Counted from the first letter of the stretch, positions 1 to 7,560 are shown. The stretch: 64,000 nt of DNA from an uncultured Flavobacteriales bacterium (GCA_938023515.1 CALJDR010000049.1:1-64000), one strand, 5' to 3'. Numbers and translations are program-made. Notes: a model not told the origin generated them from the sequence alone.

Positions 1-29
1 AATTATAGAAATAAATGCGTTGCGAATAA

Positions 30-599
30 TTATTCTGCGGCTTCCGCTTTGGGCTCTTCGGCGGCCGGTGCAGCTGCTTCCTCGACGGGAATAGTTGCGG
101 CAGCGGCTTCGGGAGCTGCATCCCCTTTGTTCTCCAAGGCCGATATCAGGCGGCGGATAGGAGACTGTAGAAGGCCGATGATTTCTCCGATGAGCTCTTC
201 GCGGGACTTGATGCTGGCCAGTGTGCCGAGCTGATCGTCGCCCTGGTAAACTTCGTTATCGATCCAAGCACCTTTAAGCAGAGGACGGTCGGAAGTCTTG
301 CGGAAATCCTTGATGACCTTTCCCGGTACGTTGGCCGCGCCGTTGAAAAGCATCAGGGCCGTATTGCCCTTAAGGGTTTCGGTGAGGGTCTGGAAATCCT
401 TGTCGCAAGCTTCCATGGCCTTGGCCAGGAGGGTGTTTTTTACGACTTCCAGACGGACGCCGGCCGTGAAACATGCGCGACGCAGTTTGTCGGTAGCGGC
501 AGCGTTGAGGTTGGATATGTCTGTCAGGTAGATGACACCGTGACCGCCGAGCTCCTGAGTGATGGAGGCTATAACCTGTGATTTTTCTTCTCTTGTCAT
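30..599 (-). CDS. rplJ: 50S ribosomal protein L10
   Basis: Ribosomal protein L10, the base of the L7/L12 stalk that recruits translational GTPases. The N-terminal half is typical L10 (VIYLTDISNLNA, VKNTLLAKAM, GNTALMLFN). At 189 aa it is longer than the usual 165-175 because of an Ala/Glu/Pro-rich acidic tail of about 30 residues (AAPEAAAATIPVEEAAAPAA onward). It is the last gene of the minus-strand run secE-nusG-rplK-rplA-rplJ and lies 18 bases after rplA. rplL would be expected next, beyond the left edge. The start ATG at 599 fits the family N-terminus. Confidence 0.95.
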   Translation of the reverse strand: MTREEKSQVIASITQELGGHGVIYLTDISNLNAAATDKLRRACFTAGVRLEVVKNTLLAKAMEACDKDFQTLTETLKGNTALMLFNGAANVPGKVIKDFRKTSDRPLLKGAWIDNEVYQGDDQLGTLASIKSREELIGEIIGLLQSPIRRLISALENKGDAAPEAAAATIPVEEAAAPAAEEPKAEAAE

Positions 600-617
600 A
601 ATCTTATCATTCTGGCG

Positions 618-1307
618 TTAGACGGTTTTCGGATCTACGGGAATCCCGGGGCCCATCGTGCTGGAGAGCGTAATGCTCCGCATATAGACGCCCTTGGCGG
701 ATGCCGGCTTCATTCTGGCAAGCGTACGGATGAGTTCCATCGCATTCTCGGCGATCTGGGGAGCCTCGAAAGACACCTTGCCGATACCTGCGTGTACGAT
801 CCCGTAACGGTCGACTTTGAAGTCTATCTTACCTGCTTTTACTTCCTTGACGGCTTTACCTACTTCCATGGTCACGGTACCGGATTTGGGGTTCGGCATT
901 AGTCCGCGGGGACCAAGCACACGGCCCAAAGGTCCGAGTTTGCCCATTACGGCAGGCATAGTGATGATTACGTCCACATCGGCCCATCCACCCTTGATCT
1001 TTTCGAGGTATTCGTCCAGTCCTACGAAGTCGGCTCCGGCCTCAGTGGCTTCGGCTTCCTTATCGGGGGTTACCAGCGCGAGTACGCGTACGCTCTTACC
1101 CGTGCCGTTAGGCAGGGATACGACGCCGCGAACCATCTGGTTGGCCTTACGCGGGTCTACGCCCAAACGTACGGCAATATCGACAGAGGCGTCGAATTTG
1201 GTAGTCGAGGTTTCTTTTACCAACGCGCATGCTTCATCTACGGTGTATAGCTTGTCTTTTTCAAGCTTGGCCACAGCTACTTTCTGATTCTTCGTGAGTT
1301 TTGCCAT
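618..1307 (-). CDS. rplA: 50S ribosomal protein L1
   Basis: Ribosomal protein L1 of the mobile L1 stalk on 23S rRNA, which helps release E-site tRNA. The 229-aa length is normal. Signatures include [20 protein letters not shown] near the N-terminus, the [14 protein letters not shown] loop, and [16 protein letters not shown]. It sits 9 bases after rplK. In many bacteria L1 represses its own L11-L1 transcript, but no such leader structure was recognised here. Confidence 0.96.
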   Translation of the reverse strand: MAKLTKNQKVAVAKLEKDKLYTVDEACALVKETSTTKFDASVDIAVRLGVDPRKANQMVRGVVSLPNGTGKSVRVLALVTPDKEAEATEAGADFVGLDEYLEKIKGGWADVDVIITMPAVMGKLGPLGRVLGPRGLMPNPKSGTVTMEVGKAVKEVKAGKIDFKVDRYGIVHAGIGKVSFEAPQIAENAMELIRTLARMKPASAKGVYMRSITLSSTMGPGIPVDPKTV

Positions 1308-1316
1308 TTTGCTTGA

Positions 1317-1763
1317 TTAAGATTTTTTTAAAGGGGAGTCCCCTTTGATTGTTATACCCATTGAACGAGCGGTACCGGCCACCATTGACATAGCACTTTC
1401 AATAGTGAAAGCGTTCAGGTCGGCCATTTTGTCGGTGGCGATCGCTTTTACCTGGTCCCAGGTGATGGCTGCCACTTTCTTGCGGTTAGGTTCGCCGGAA
1501 GCCGACTTGATCTTGGCGATCTCCATCAGCTGTACGGCAACCGGAGTGGCTTTGATCACGAAGTCGAATGACTTGTCGGTGTACACGGTAATCTGCACAG
1601 GAAGCACCTTACCCTGTTTGTCCTGGGTACGTGCGTTGAACTGTTTGCAGAAATCCATGATGTTTACACCTGCGGAACCAAGTGCAGGGCCAATTGGCGG
1701 CGAAGGGTTTGCAGCTCCGCCTTTGCACTGCAATTTGATTTTCTTGAAGATTTCTTTTGCCAT
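1317..1763 (-). CDS. rplK: 50S ribosomal protein L11
   Basis: Ribosomal protein L11 of the GTPase-associated centre. The 148-aa length is close to the family norm. The N-terminus carries the proline-rich segment [20 protein letters not shown], the thiopeptide-binding region, and the C-terminal RNA-binding domain ends [12 protein letters not shown]. It follows nusG after a 116-base spacer, the largest gap in this operon, and precedes rplA by 9 bases. Confidence 0.96.
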   Translation of the reverse strand: MAKEIFKKIKLQCKGGAANPSPPIGPALGSAGVNIMDFCKQFNARTQDKQGKVLPVQITVYTDKSFDFVIKATPVAVQLMEIAKIKSASGEPNRKKVAAITWDQVKAIATDKMADLNAFTIESAMSMVAGTARSMGITIKGDSPLKKS

Positions 1764-1879
1764 TTTTAATCTTTGACTAAAATTGTTGTGTCCTTCCGGG
1801 CAAAATTTGGAAGCGTGCCCTTTAGAACTTATGTATTTGGCGTAACATTTACTTTTTTACAGGCCGTTTGGAGTGCCGG

Positions 1880-2428
1880 CTACACTTTTTCCACCTGGGA
1901 GAAATTGAGTTCCAACGGGGTTTTTCGACCGAAGATCTTTACTTCCACCTTGAGTTTGCGCTTTTCGTTGTTCACTTCCTCCACTGTACCGTCGAATCCG
2001 TTGAAGGGGCCGTCTATCACTTTAACAGGCTCGCCTACCACGAACGGAATGATCACGGATTCCGGCATATCGGCCATTTCGTCCACTTTTCCCAACATGC
2101 GGTTCACCTCGCTCTTGCGCAAGGGAACCGGATCGCCGCCGGGACGGTCGCTCAAAAAGCCCACGATGCCGGGAATGCCTTTGAGCAAGTGCAGCATTTC
2201 CCCGTCGAGGTTGGCTTCTATCATCACGTATCCGGGAAAGAACGGACGTTCCTTGCTTACTTTCTTACCGCCGGAAACGGAAAAGAACTTTTCCATAGGC
2301 ACCATCACATTGGCCAGGTAATCGGTCATTCCTACGCGAGCGATTTCCTGCTCGATATAGCTTTTGACCTTCAATTCCTGCCCGCTGATCGCGCGCACTA
2401 CATACCACTTCTTGGTAGTTTCTGACAT
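1880..2428 (-). CDS. nusG: Transcription termination/antitermination protein NusG
   Basis: NusG couples RNA polymerase to Rho or to the leading ribosome. The protein begins with KKWYVVRAISGQELKVKSYI and has the NGN-domain stretch FFPGYVMIEA. The C-terminal KOW domain contains VVGEPVKVIDGPFNGFDGTV. The 182-aa length is normal. It lies 20 bases after secE, the standard bacterial secE-nusG pairing. Confidence 0.96.
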   Translation of the reverse strand: MSETTKKWYVVRAISGQELKVKSYIEQEIARVGMTDYLANVMVPMEKFFSVSGGKKVSKERPFFPGYVMIEANLDGEMLHLLKGIPGIVGFLSDRPGGDPVPLRKSEVNRMLGKVDEMADMPESVIIPFVVGEPVKVIDGPFNGFDGTVEEVNNEKRKLKVEVKIFGRKTPLELNFSQVEKV

Positions 2429-2448
2429 TTCTACGAAGTGTTTTCCGA

Positions 2449-2643
2449 TTAGTTGAGAAGTTTGAAAATGCCCTGTATGGCGCTATTGAATACGGAGTCT
2501 ACCAGAGCCGTCGCGCCTGCGAGTATCAGGGTGGCTATGGCTACGATCCATGTCTGGCGCTGGGCTTCGCTCCATGTGGGCCAAGTAACCTTGTCCATCA
2601 GTTCCGTGCGGGAATCTTTGATGTATTGGATAAGAGCTTTCAT
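2449..2643 (-). CDS. secE: Preprotein translocase subunit SecE
   Basis: SecE is the small essential subunit of the SecYEG channel. This is the short single-helix form, 64 aa. An amphipathic segment (LIQYIKDSRTELMDKVTWPT) has the conserved VTWPT/EAQRQT turn and is followed by one membrane helix (WIVAIATLILAGATALVDSV). The match to SecE and the position directly upstream of nusG make the call secure. It is the first gene of the ribosomal protein run. Confidence 0.93.
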   Translation of the reverse strand: MKALIQYIKDSRTELMDKVTWPTWSEAQRQTWIVAIATLILAGATALVDSVFNSAIQGIFKLLN

Positions 2644-2803
2644 ATTTCTGAGTATATGCTTTGTCGTGTAAATACATCCGTAAAAAGCGGATGTTCAAAT
2701 GTCCCCGGAGAACACATTTAGTTCGCTATCACGCTCGCTATCAAGTATTTAATGCTGATAATGAGTGATATACGAACAAATAGGACCTTCTCCAAGGCGA
2801 GTG

Positions 2804-2811
2804 CAAATATA
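2804..2811 (-). promoter_or_regulatory. Candidate -7 box upstream of secE
   Basis: On the minus strand this reads TATATTTG, an exact match to the Bacteroidota -7 form TAnnTTTG. It lies about 160 bases before secE. No clear TTTG -33 element is seen at the expected distance. The 2644-2867 spacer otherwise shows no gene or tRNA. Confidence 0.4.
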
Positions 2812-2867
2812 CGAAGTTTTTTTTAAGTTGAAGCCTTTCGGTGAAAAAAGTTTCCAAAGGCTGTTTT

Positions 2868-3626
2868 TTACATATTAGAACAGGGGGTATGCTGGATTTT
2901 TTCGGCCGATATCAAAAGCATCATTGGGCGGCGCAGCTCGTCTTTCATCCCTGGGATATGGGCCGCCATTTCGGGACTTGGCTCCGGTTCATTCAGTCCG
3001 GTAATACGAAATCCGTTTTCGAGCAGACCATTTATATAGGTAGTAAGGGTTTTGTGGTATTTGGTCACCTGTTCACCCAGAAAGGTCGCCTGTCGTTCCC
3101 CTTGGAGAAAATAACGGTCTACAGGCCAGTGGAGGCGTTTTCCGTCCGGGGTGTAGAACCAATCCTGACTCCCATAGGCTGTGAAAACGGGGTGTTCTAC
3201 GGAGAAGACGAACGTCCCCCCGGGTGTGAGACTCCGGTATATTTTGGCACAGAGGTCTGGGAACGATTCCAGATAATGGAGTGCGAGGGAGCTGATCACT
3301 GTGTCGAAAGCTTCTGGCGGGAATGGGAAGTCTTCGATAGCCATGCGCCGGTATTCCACGTTCGGAAAAGCGTTTTCTTTTTCCGCCCTGGCTATCATTT
3401 TTTCGGACAGGTCGATCCCCAGCGCCGACAGGGCTCCGTGTTCGGCAGCATACCGGCAGTGCCATCCGAACCCGCATCCCAAATCGAGCACTTTTTTGCC
3501 TTGGAAATTGGGCAGCATCGTTTTCAAGGTGTGCCATTCCCCGGCCCCTTCAAGGCCTTTGACCGAGCGGTCCATATGGCTGTATTGTTCGAAAAAGCGG
3601 TCGTCGTCGTATTTGTTCTCTTTCAT
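2868..3626 (-). CDS. Class I SAM-dependent methyltransferase
   Basis: A Rossmann-fold methyltransferase of about 252 aa; substrate unknown. Motif I is VLDLGCGFGWHCRYAAEHG, motif II is LGIDLSEKMI, and motif III includes FDTVISSLALHYL. The later part resembles small-molecule methyltransferases of the UbiE/Methyltransf_11 type. I chose the ATG at 3626 (MKENKYDDDRFF) because the upstream in-frame stretch does not look like family sequence. The gene lies alone between secE and the displaced tRNA-Trp end at 3754, a place where a close secE-tRNA-Trp linkage might be expected. No promoter was recognised. Confidence 0.85.
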   Translation of the reverse strand: MKENKYDDDRFFEQYSHMDRSVKGLEGAGEWHTLKTMLPNFQGKKVLDLGCGFGWHCRYAAEHGALSALGIDLSEKMIARAEKENAFPNVEYRRMAIEDFPFPPEAFDTVISSLALHYLESFPDLCAKIYRSLTPGGTFVFSVEHPVFTAYGSQDWFYTPDGKRLHWPVDRYFLQGERQATFLGEQVTKYHKTLTTYINGLLENGFRITGLNEPEPSPEMAAHIPGMKDELRRPMMLLISAEKIQHTPCSNM

Positions 3627-3693
3627 GGTAAGAAGGAAGAGTTTATGATTTGATATCTTGAGTGTCCTGTTCCGAGAGAAGAAAGGAGAGGCT

Positions 3694-3729
3694 GAAGACA
3701 AAATAACCGCACGGAGGGGGTGCGGTTAT
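3694..3729 (-). terminator. Hairpin terminator, probably the original tRNA-Trp terminator
   Basis: On the minus strand a 10-bp stem (ATAACCGCAC / GTGCGGTTAT, genome 3703-3712 and 3720-3729) is followed by TTTTGTCTT. It lies about 25 bases beyond the displaced tRNA-Trp 3' end at 3754 in the reading direction of the tRNA. This is where the tRNA terminator would have been before the 3.7 kb segment was inserted. Confidence 0.55.
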
Positions 3730-3753
3730 AGGCGGTGTCCTTTTTGGCGGACA

Positions 3754-3778
3754 TGGCACAGGCGGAGAGGCTCGAACT
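3754..3778 (-). repeat. Distal att-like copy of the tRNA-Trp 3' end (attL)
   Basis: Twenty-five bases, beginning TGGCACAGG and ending GCTCGAACT, are identical to 7475-7499, which is the CCA end, acceptor 3' strand and part of the T arm of tRNA-Trp. Identity stops on both sides (A versus G before, A versus C after). Same-orientation duplication of a tRNA 3' end is the usual footprint of tyrosine-recombinase integration. There is no remaining tRNA body next to this copy. Confidence 0.85.
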
Positions 3779-3857
3779 ATCTCCCATCCTTTTACACCCC
3801 ATAACACTTTGATTTCTAATTATTTATATTTTATTTTTTGTTAAAAACAGGCTGTTT

Positions 3858-3879
3858 TGTCCCGATACTGTCCCGGTTT
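3858..3879 (+). repeat. GTCCC-type repeat, left copy inside the island
   Basis: A 22-base sequence built from two TGTCCCG units spaced 11 bases apart. It matches 7409-7430 at 20 of 22 positions in the same orientation and begins 80 bases inside the left att copy. Possible integrase arm-type site, or leftover ends of a lost gene. The rest of 3779-4160 is AT-rich with no convincing gene. Confidence 0.5.
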
Positions 3880-4187
3880 GAATACTCCCTTCCAACTCTC
3901 CGCCAGTGATTTAACGGCACCGATAAATGTTAATACGGCGGGTTTTGGGATGCAAATATACGCAACAATATACACGGCAATATATAATAAATTAGAAAAT
4001 GGAAGCACTCCGGCTGCAAAAATCATGCGGTTTCATTTTGTTTTCCAATCGAGCAGGTGCGACTCAAATGTCGGGCTCATTTTTTTGCATTTTCCTTCGT
4101 CCGGACTTGTTTTGGCAGGGTAAAATCTCAGGGACATATTTTGTCAAAAAATTAAACACGTTTTAACTTTTGGAAGAAAAAAACGTC

Positions 4188-4195
4188 TATATTTG
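4188..4195 (+). promoter_or_regulatory. Candidate -7 box for the first island gene
   Basis: TATATTTG fits the TAnnTTTG consensus and lies 59 bases before the start at 4255. A TTTG occurs at 4169-4172 but only 15 bases upstream, shorter than usual, so the -33 element is doubtful. Confidence 0.4.
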
Positions 4196-4254
4196 TCTCC
4201 TACGGACTACTTCTATTCGTTAAAGAGTGGCTATTACATGAAAACTACAAAAGC

Positions 4255-5037
4255 ATGAAAAAAAATCTAAAAGCCTTAAGGAGGCCTTTATCAATAGCTG
4301 CCTTATTTTTGTTATGTTCTGCTTTCCCTGCGGACTGTTGGAAAAATATGGGGGGTACAAAACCCAAACCGGAATGTAAATTTAGTGACAGATCTTCGAC
4401 CATTGTTCTTCATACAATAAATTTGGCTATGCCATCGAAACTTGTGACGATTCCTCGGGGAGATATGGAGGAATTTGCGTCATTCCATGAGGGTTTCGGT
4501 TTTATCAAGCCTATTACCAATCTTTCAGAGTTGATTAATACCATGGAATATTCTCATTTTTCGAATACTCCCCAAAGACGAAGTTCAATCAGTGTTGTAC
4601 TAACGAGTTCTGAGTGTACCAAAGAGCTTAAAAAGAATCTTGTGGAACCTTTTGTTCATGTTGCAAGTAATGCATTGATAATAGACGAACCGGAATACTG
4701 GATGTCTACCATCAAATACGAGGTGAAAACCATCCTTACTTCCGGTGGCTGGCGGATAACTTGGGCTACGACGAAGGATTTCAATTCTTCACAAGATATT
4801 GATGCAGTGGGCACCACCGTAAACCAACAGGTATTTCAACTGAACACAGGCATAGAAATACCGGGATTGGAAAACCGGTATGTGATAAATCCCGACGGGA
4901 CTGTCTCCATCGTATTCGAAGGGTTTCCCGGCGGCGGGGGAGAGATCGTCGATCCGGGAGGCGGCGGAATAATGCGCTCCGGGCCGGCTATCTACATGGG
5001 CGGGGCCTACAACGACGGATATACCTTAGACATTTAA
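4255..5037 (+). CDS. Hypothetical secreted protein, island cargo 1
   Basis: A 260-aa protein I do not recognise. It has a basic N-terminus and a hydrophobic stretch (PLSIAALFLLCSAFPADC) typical of a signal peptide. The Cys there is preceded by Asp, so it is not a good lipobox. The middle is mixed alpha/beta without known motifs. The C-terminus has glycine-rich loops (FPGGGGEIVDPGGGGIM) and ends in a short aromatic-rich segment. The 13-base gap to the lipoprotein gene at 5050 suggests co-transcription. It appears more AT-rich than the core genes around it, consistent with acquired DNA. Function unknown. Confidence 0.7.
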   Translation: MKKNLKALRRPLSIAALFLLCSAFPADCWKNMGGTKPKPECKFSDRSSTIVLHTINLAMPSKLVTIPRGDMEEFASFHEGFGFIKPITNLSELINTMEYSHFSNTPQRRSSISVVLTSSECTKELKKNLVEPFVHVASNALIIDEPEYWMSTIKYEVKTILTSGGWRITWATTKDFNSSQDIDAVGTTVNQQVFQLNTGIEIPGLENRYVINPDGTVSIVFEGFPGGGGEIVDPGGGGIMRSGPAIYMGGAYNDGYTLDI

Positions 5038-5049
5038 ACACGGAACACC

Positions 5050-5943
5050 ATGAGAAAGAATCTATATATTTTCGCCATCGGTGCGTTATTGGCCGTCTCG
5101 GCAATATCCTGTGACAAGCAGACCTCGGACAATGGAGCCGCGATGCCTGCCATCGGTAAGAAAAGGGAAACCGTCCCTGAAAAAAGCACCGAAAATGTAT
5201 TGGCCGATTTCAGCCACAGCAAATACCTGAAAAACTATACTCCCGCCGATTTTACGGCGGGCCTGTCCGCCGGCACGGAGCATCCTTTGGCCGAAGCGGA
5301 AGCCCGTTCGTTCAACCGCCGCTACGAATCGTGCAGCAACACATCTATGCTGCCCCCGGAGGCAGAGCCTTTCCGGGTGCAGGCCGGAGGATGGGATATC
5401 GATCCGGCAAATATTTCGACCCGGAACTCTGCGGACAGAGGGTTGATGTCGCTTTTCGGGAAATCCAGTACCTTCCAGATAAAAGGAAGGATATCCACCC
5501 GCGACGGTAGTTCGCAAACAGAATCTATCGGCGAGGCCACCCTGTATATCCCGGAACTGATCCGGATCACATCCCCGGAAATAAAAAGTACAGAGCAATA
5601 TTATCCTTTCTGCTACTCGAAGGATTTCGTTCTGCGGTGGAATGCCGACCCGGACAATAAAAATGGCGTCCTCGTTGTCGTGGAATGGCATGGAACGACC
5701 GTTTACCAAGGCGATTATCAAAACACCAACGTCCGGGCCATCGACCTGGTGGAAGACACCGGCGAGGCCAAACTGGACGAACGGCTGTTCGAAGGCATTC
5801 CGAACTCCGCGTTGGTCTACCTCACTGTTTTGCGGGGGGACATCGAAGATGTGGATATCAACGGATGCACCTACAAGGTATCCGGGGAGACGCACGCCTA
5901 CATGCCTTTTGTATTGGTCACAAAAATTAAAACCAAAGAATAA
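5050..5943 (+). CDS. Hypothetical lipoprotein, island cargo 2
   Basis: A 297-aa protein of unknown function with a lipoprotein signal peptide (IGALLAVSAISC, candidate lipidated Cys21). A polar linker of about 60 residues is followed by a mostly beta-strand region (FQIKGRISTRDGSS, FVLRWNADPDNKNGVLVVVE) that resembles an Ig-like or FnIII-like surface module, though this is only an impression. It lies 13 bases after cargo gene 1, so the two probably form a unit that acts in the envelope. Two internal Cys pairs could form disulfides. Confidence 0.7.
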   Translation: MRKNLYIFAIGALLAVSAISCDKQTSDNGAAMPAIGKKRETVPEKSTENVLADFSHSKYLKNYTPADFTAGLSAGTEHPLAEAEARSFNRRYESCSNTSMLPPEAEPFRVQAGGWDIDPANISTRNSADRGLMSLFGKSSTFQIKGRISTRDGSSQTESIGEATLYIPELIRITSPEIKSTEQYYPFCYSKDFVLRWNADPDNKNGVLVVVEWHGTTVYQGDYQNTNVRAIDLVEDTGEAKLDERLFEGIPNSALVYLTVLRGDIEDVDINGCTYKVSGETHAYMPFVLVTKIKTKE

Positions 5944-6007
5944 ATTTTTTTAATATTTTTCCGTTTGATTATGATGTCTATGTAAAATCTTTAAAGAATT
6001 CATAGAT

Positions 6008-6038
6008 TTTGCTTCGAGTATCTAAGTGCTTAATTTTA
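6008..6038 (+). promoter_or_regulatory. Candidate promoter of the LRR lipoprotein gene
   Basis: TTTG (6008-6011), a 19-base spacer and TAATTTTA (6031-6038) match the Bacteroidota promoter pattern except for the final base. An inverted repeat TCTATG/CATAGA lies just upstream and partly overlaps, a possible regulator site. Confidence 0.35.
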
Positions 6039-6057
6039 TCATGGATATGAACTAAAA

Positions 6058-7194
6058 ATGAAAATAATGGAAAAAGCAAGATTTCTTGTAGCGGTCATGG
6101 CATTGGCTGCAATGCTTTTTTCGGGCTGCTCGAAAGGGGAGGGGGATAAAGTCCCGGTTGACAGGATCGAAGTGAGCCTGACAGAGCAGGTGCTTTTGCC
6201 GGGCCAGGGCCAGCAGCTTACGGCCACGGTGATCCCAGCCAATGCGACCGACAAAGCCGTCACTTGGAGCAGTAGCAATACGAGGGTTGCTTCGGTGGAT
6301 CCGAAATCCGGATGGGTAATGGGCGTTTCTCCGGGGTACGCCATTATCACAGCCTCCGCGCACAGTGGGGGGCAGACAGACGACTGTGAAATAACGGTAA
6401 TACCGGAGGAGTCGGAAGTGTTGGATGCAATTACGGATCCTGCATTTAAAGCCTATGCGGTCTATTGTATGCACCATGCTCAGGAGGGGTTCGATATGGA
6501 CGGAAATACGGTTACTTACCCCAAATGGGACACAAATGGCGATGGGATACTCTCTCCGGGAGAGGCTGCAGCGGTAACCTATATCGATGTATCCGGCGGA
6601 TATCAGGAAAAGGCGGTAGCCTCCCTGGCCGGTCTCGGATACTTTACCGGGCTGATCCGGCTGGACTGCAGTTTCAATGGATTGACTGCGTTGAATGTAG
6701 ACGTGAACACCGTATTGGAAGGGCTGTTCTGCGACGGCAATGAATTAGCTGTGCTGGATGTGAGCCGTAATACGGCGCTGGTTGCACTTTCCTGCGGCGC
6801 CAACCATCTCACTGCGTTCGATGTAACCAATAATGCGAACCTTGTGGCTTTGTATGGCAACAGGAACCAATTGTCCGAACTGGACGTAAGCAAAAATTCC
6901 GCATTGACCGTCCTTGATTGCAGTGTTAATCAACTGACCGTATTGGACGTAAGCGCAAATCCCGCATTGTCCAGCTTGGTTTGTCACAAAAATAAGTTGA
7001 GCGCCCTGGACGCTTCGAAGATGGCTTTTTTTGCGGGTACGTCTCAATATACGGTTCTTTGCGGTGGTCAGACAGCACTCGGTTCCTCCGATCCGCAGCC
7101 ATTGACCCTTACCTTGCGGGCGGATCAGAAATTGCATTGGGATTCCTCGTTAAAAAACAACGATGCTAATAAGGGAGTTACTCTTTCTAATTGA
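6058..7194 (+). CDS. Lipoprotein with BIg2 domain, EF-hand-like loop and leucine-rich repeats
   Basis: A 378-aa surface-type lipoprotein. The signal peptide ends in a lipobox (AMLFSGC, Cys24). Residues about 35-116 are a bacterial Ig-like group 2 domain (VTWSSSNTRVASVD, GYAIITASAH). Residues 158-169 (DTNGDGILSPGE) form an EF-hand/dockerin-like calcium loop. Residues about 195-325 hold five or six 21-residue leucine-rich repeats of the form LxxLdvsxNxxLxxLxCxxNxL. Such proteins usually bind ligands or surfaces; the target is unknown. An alternative start is MEKARF, three codons downstream. It is the last gene of the island, 114 bases after cargo gene 2 with its own candidate promoter. Confidence 0.8.
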   Translation: MKIMEKARFLVAVMALAAMLFSGCSKGEGDKVPVDRIEVSLTEQVLLPGQGQQLTATVIPANATDKAVTWSSSNTRVASVDPKSGWVMGVSPGYAIITASAHSGGQTDDCEITVIPEESEVLDAITDPAFKAYAVYCMHHAQEGFDMDGNTVTYPKWDTNGDGILSPGEAAAVTYIDVSGGYQEKAVASLAGLGYFTGLIRLDCSFNGLTALNVDVNTVLEGLFCDGNELAVLDVSRNTALVALSCGANHLTAFDVTNNANLVALYGNRNQLSELDVSKNSALTVLDCSVNQLTVLDVSANPALSSLVCHKNKLSALDASKMAFFAGTSQYTVLCGGQTALGSSDPQPLTLTLRADQKLHWDSSLKNNDANKGVTLSN

Positions 7195-7408
7195 TTGTTT
7201 GATTGAGCATAAAAAAGGGGGGCAAAAAACATATGGTTTGTAAAATACTCGGATGGTTCTGTTCGGATTGCTTTTTCCCGGCCGGATGAGCCGACGGAAA
7301 ATCAATATCAATAGGGCGTTAAAAGTTTTCTAAGGAATGTTTTCGGAGCGAATATAGGGTTCCGGGACACAAGGATACGCCTGCAATTTTTGGAGTCCGG
7401 CAAACTAC

Positions 7409-7430
7409 TGTCCCGATTCTGTCCCGATTT
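7409..7430 (+). repeat. GTCCC-type repeat, right copy inside the island
   Basis: Matches 3858-3879 at 20 of 22 bases in the same orientation and ends 44 bases before the tRNA-proximal att copy. The 7195-7408 stretch before it holds no convincing gene. Confidence 0.5.
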
Positions 7431-7437
7431 TTTGAAG

Positions 7438-7470
7438 CAACCCCTGTAAAATATTGATTTACAGGGGTTG
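7438..7470. repeat. Perfect 13-bp inverted repeat beside tRNA-Trp
   Basis: CAACCCCTGTAAA and its reverse complement flank a 7-base loop. The hairpin begins 5 bases beyond the tRNA-Trp CCA end in the tRNA reading direction. No U-run follows it, so it is a poor intrinsic terminator. It may aid 3' processing or belong to the att region of the island. Confidence 0.6.
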
Positions 7471-7474
7471 TGGG

Positions 7475-7499
7475 TGGCACAGGCGGAGAGGCTCGAACT
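7475..7499 (-). repeat. tRNA-proximal att copy (attR) inside tRNA-Trp
   Basis: The 25 bases shared with 3754-3778. They cover CCA, discriminator, acceptor 3' strand and most of the T arm of tRNA-Trp, so integration preserves an intact tRNA. Confidence 0.85.
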
Positions 7500-7550
7500 C
7501 CCGACACCTGGTTTTGGAGACCAGTGCTCTACCAACTGAGCTACGCCTGT
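7475..7550 (-). tRNA. tRNA-Trp (anticodon CCA), CCA end encoded
   Basis: On the minus strand a full cloverleaf is visible. The acceptor is ACAGGCG/CGCCTGT, the D arm GCTC-AGTTGGTA-GAGC, the anticodon arm CTGGT-CTCCAAA-ACCAG with anticodon CCA, and the T arm GGGAG-TTCGAGC-CTCTC, with discriminator G and encoded CCA (76 nt). The D and T loops carry the normal GG and TTCGA signatures. Its 3' part is duplicated at 3754-3778. Confidence 0.97.
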
Positions 7551-7560
7551 AGGGAGGTTG

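Larger units (their letters stand above)
3754..7499. mobile_element. tRNA-Trp-integrated 3.7 kb island without recombinase
   Basis: The segment between the two perfect 25-bp tRNA-Trp 3'-end repeats (3754-3778 and 7475-7499) interrupts the core region next to secE. Its three cargo genes all face the plus strand and encode exported proteins (4255-5037, 5050-5943, 6058-7194). Just inside each end lies a similar 22-bp GTCCC-rich repeat (3858-3879, 7409-7430). No integrase, excisionase, replication or mobilisation gene is present. It could be a satellite-type element moved in trans, or the remnant of a larger island that lost its integrase. The bounding repeats are directly visible; mobility is inferred. 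Confidence 0.7.

Noticed and set aside
2835..2866. Hairpin AGCCTTT/AAAGGCT as terminator of the methyltransferase gene
   Set aside because: Pairing is imperfect with a long loop, and the T-run is on the wrong strand for that gene.
3841..4026. Short minus-strand reading frame ending GQYRDKTACF as an integrase remnant
   Set aside because: No catalytic motif is visible and the similarity to the frame at 7308-7535 is explained by the repeated GTCCC DNA.
7308..7535. Minus-strand reading frame across tRNA-Trp and the right GTCCC repeat
   Set aside because: It runs through the tRNA and has no protein-like composition.
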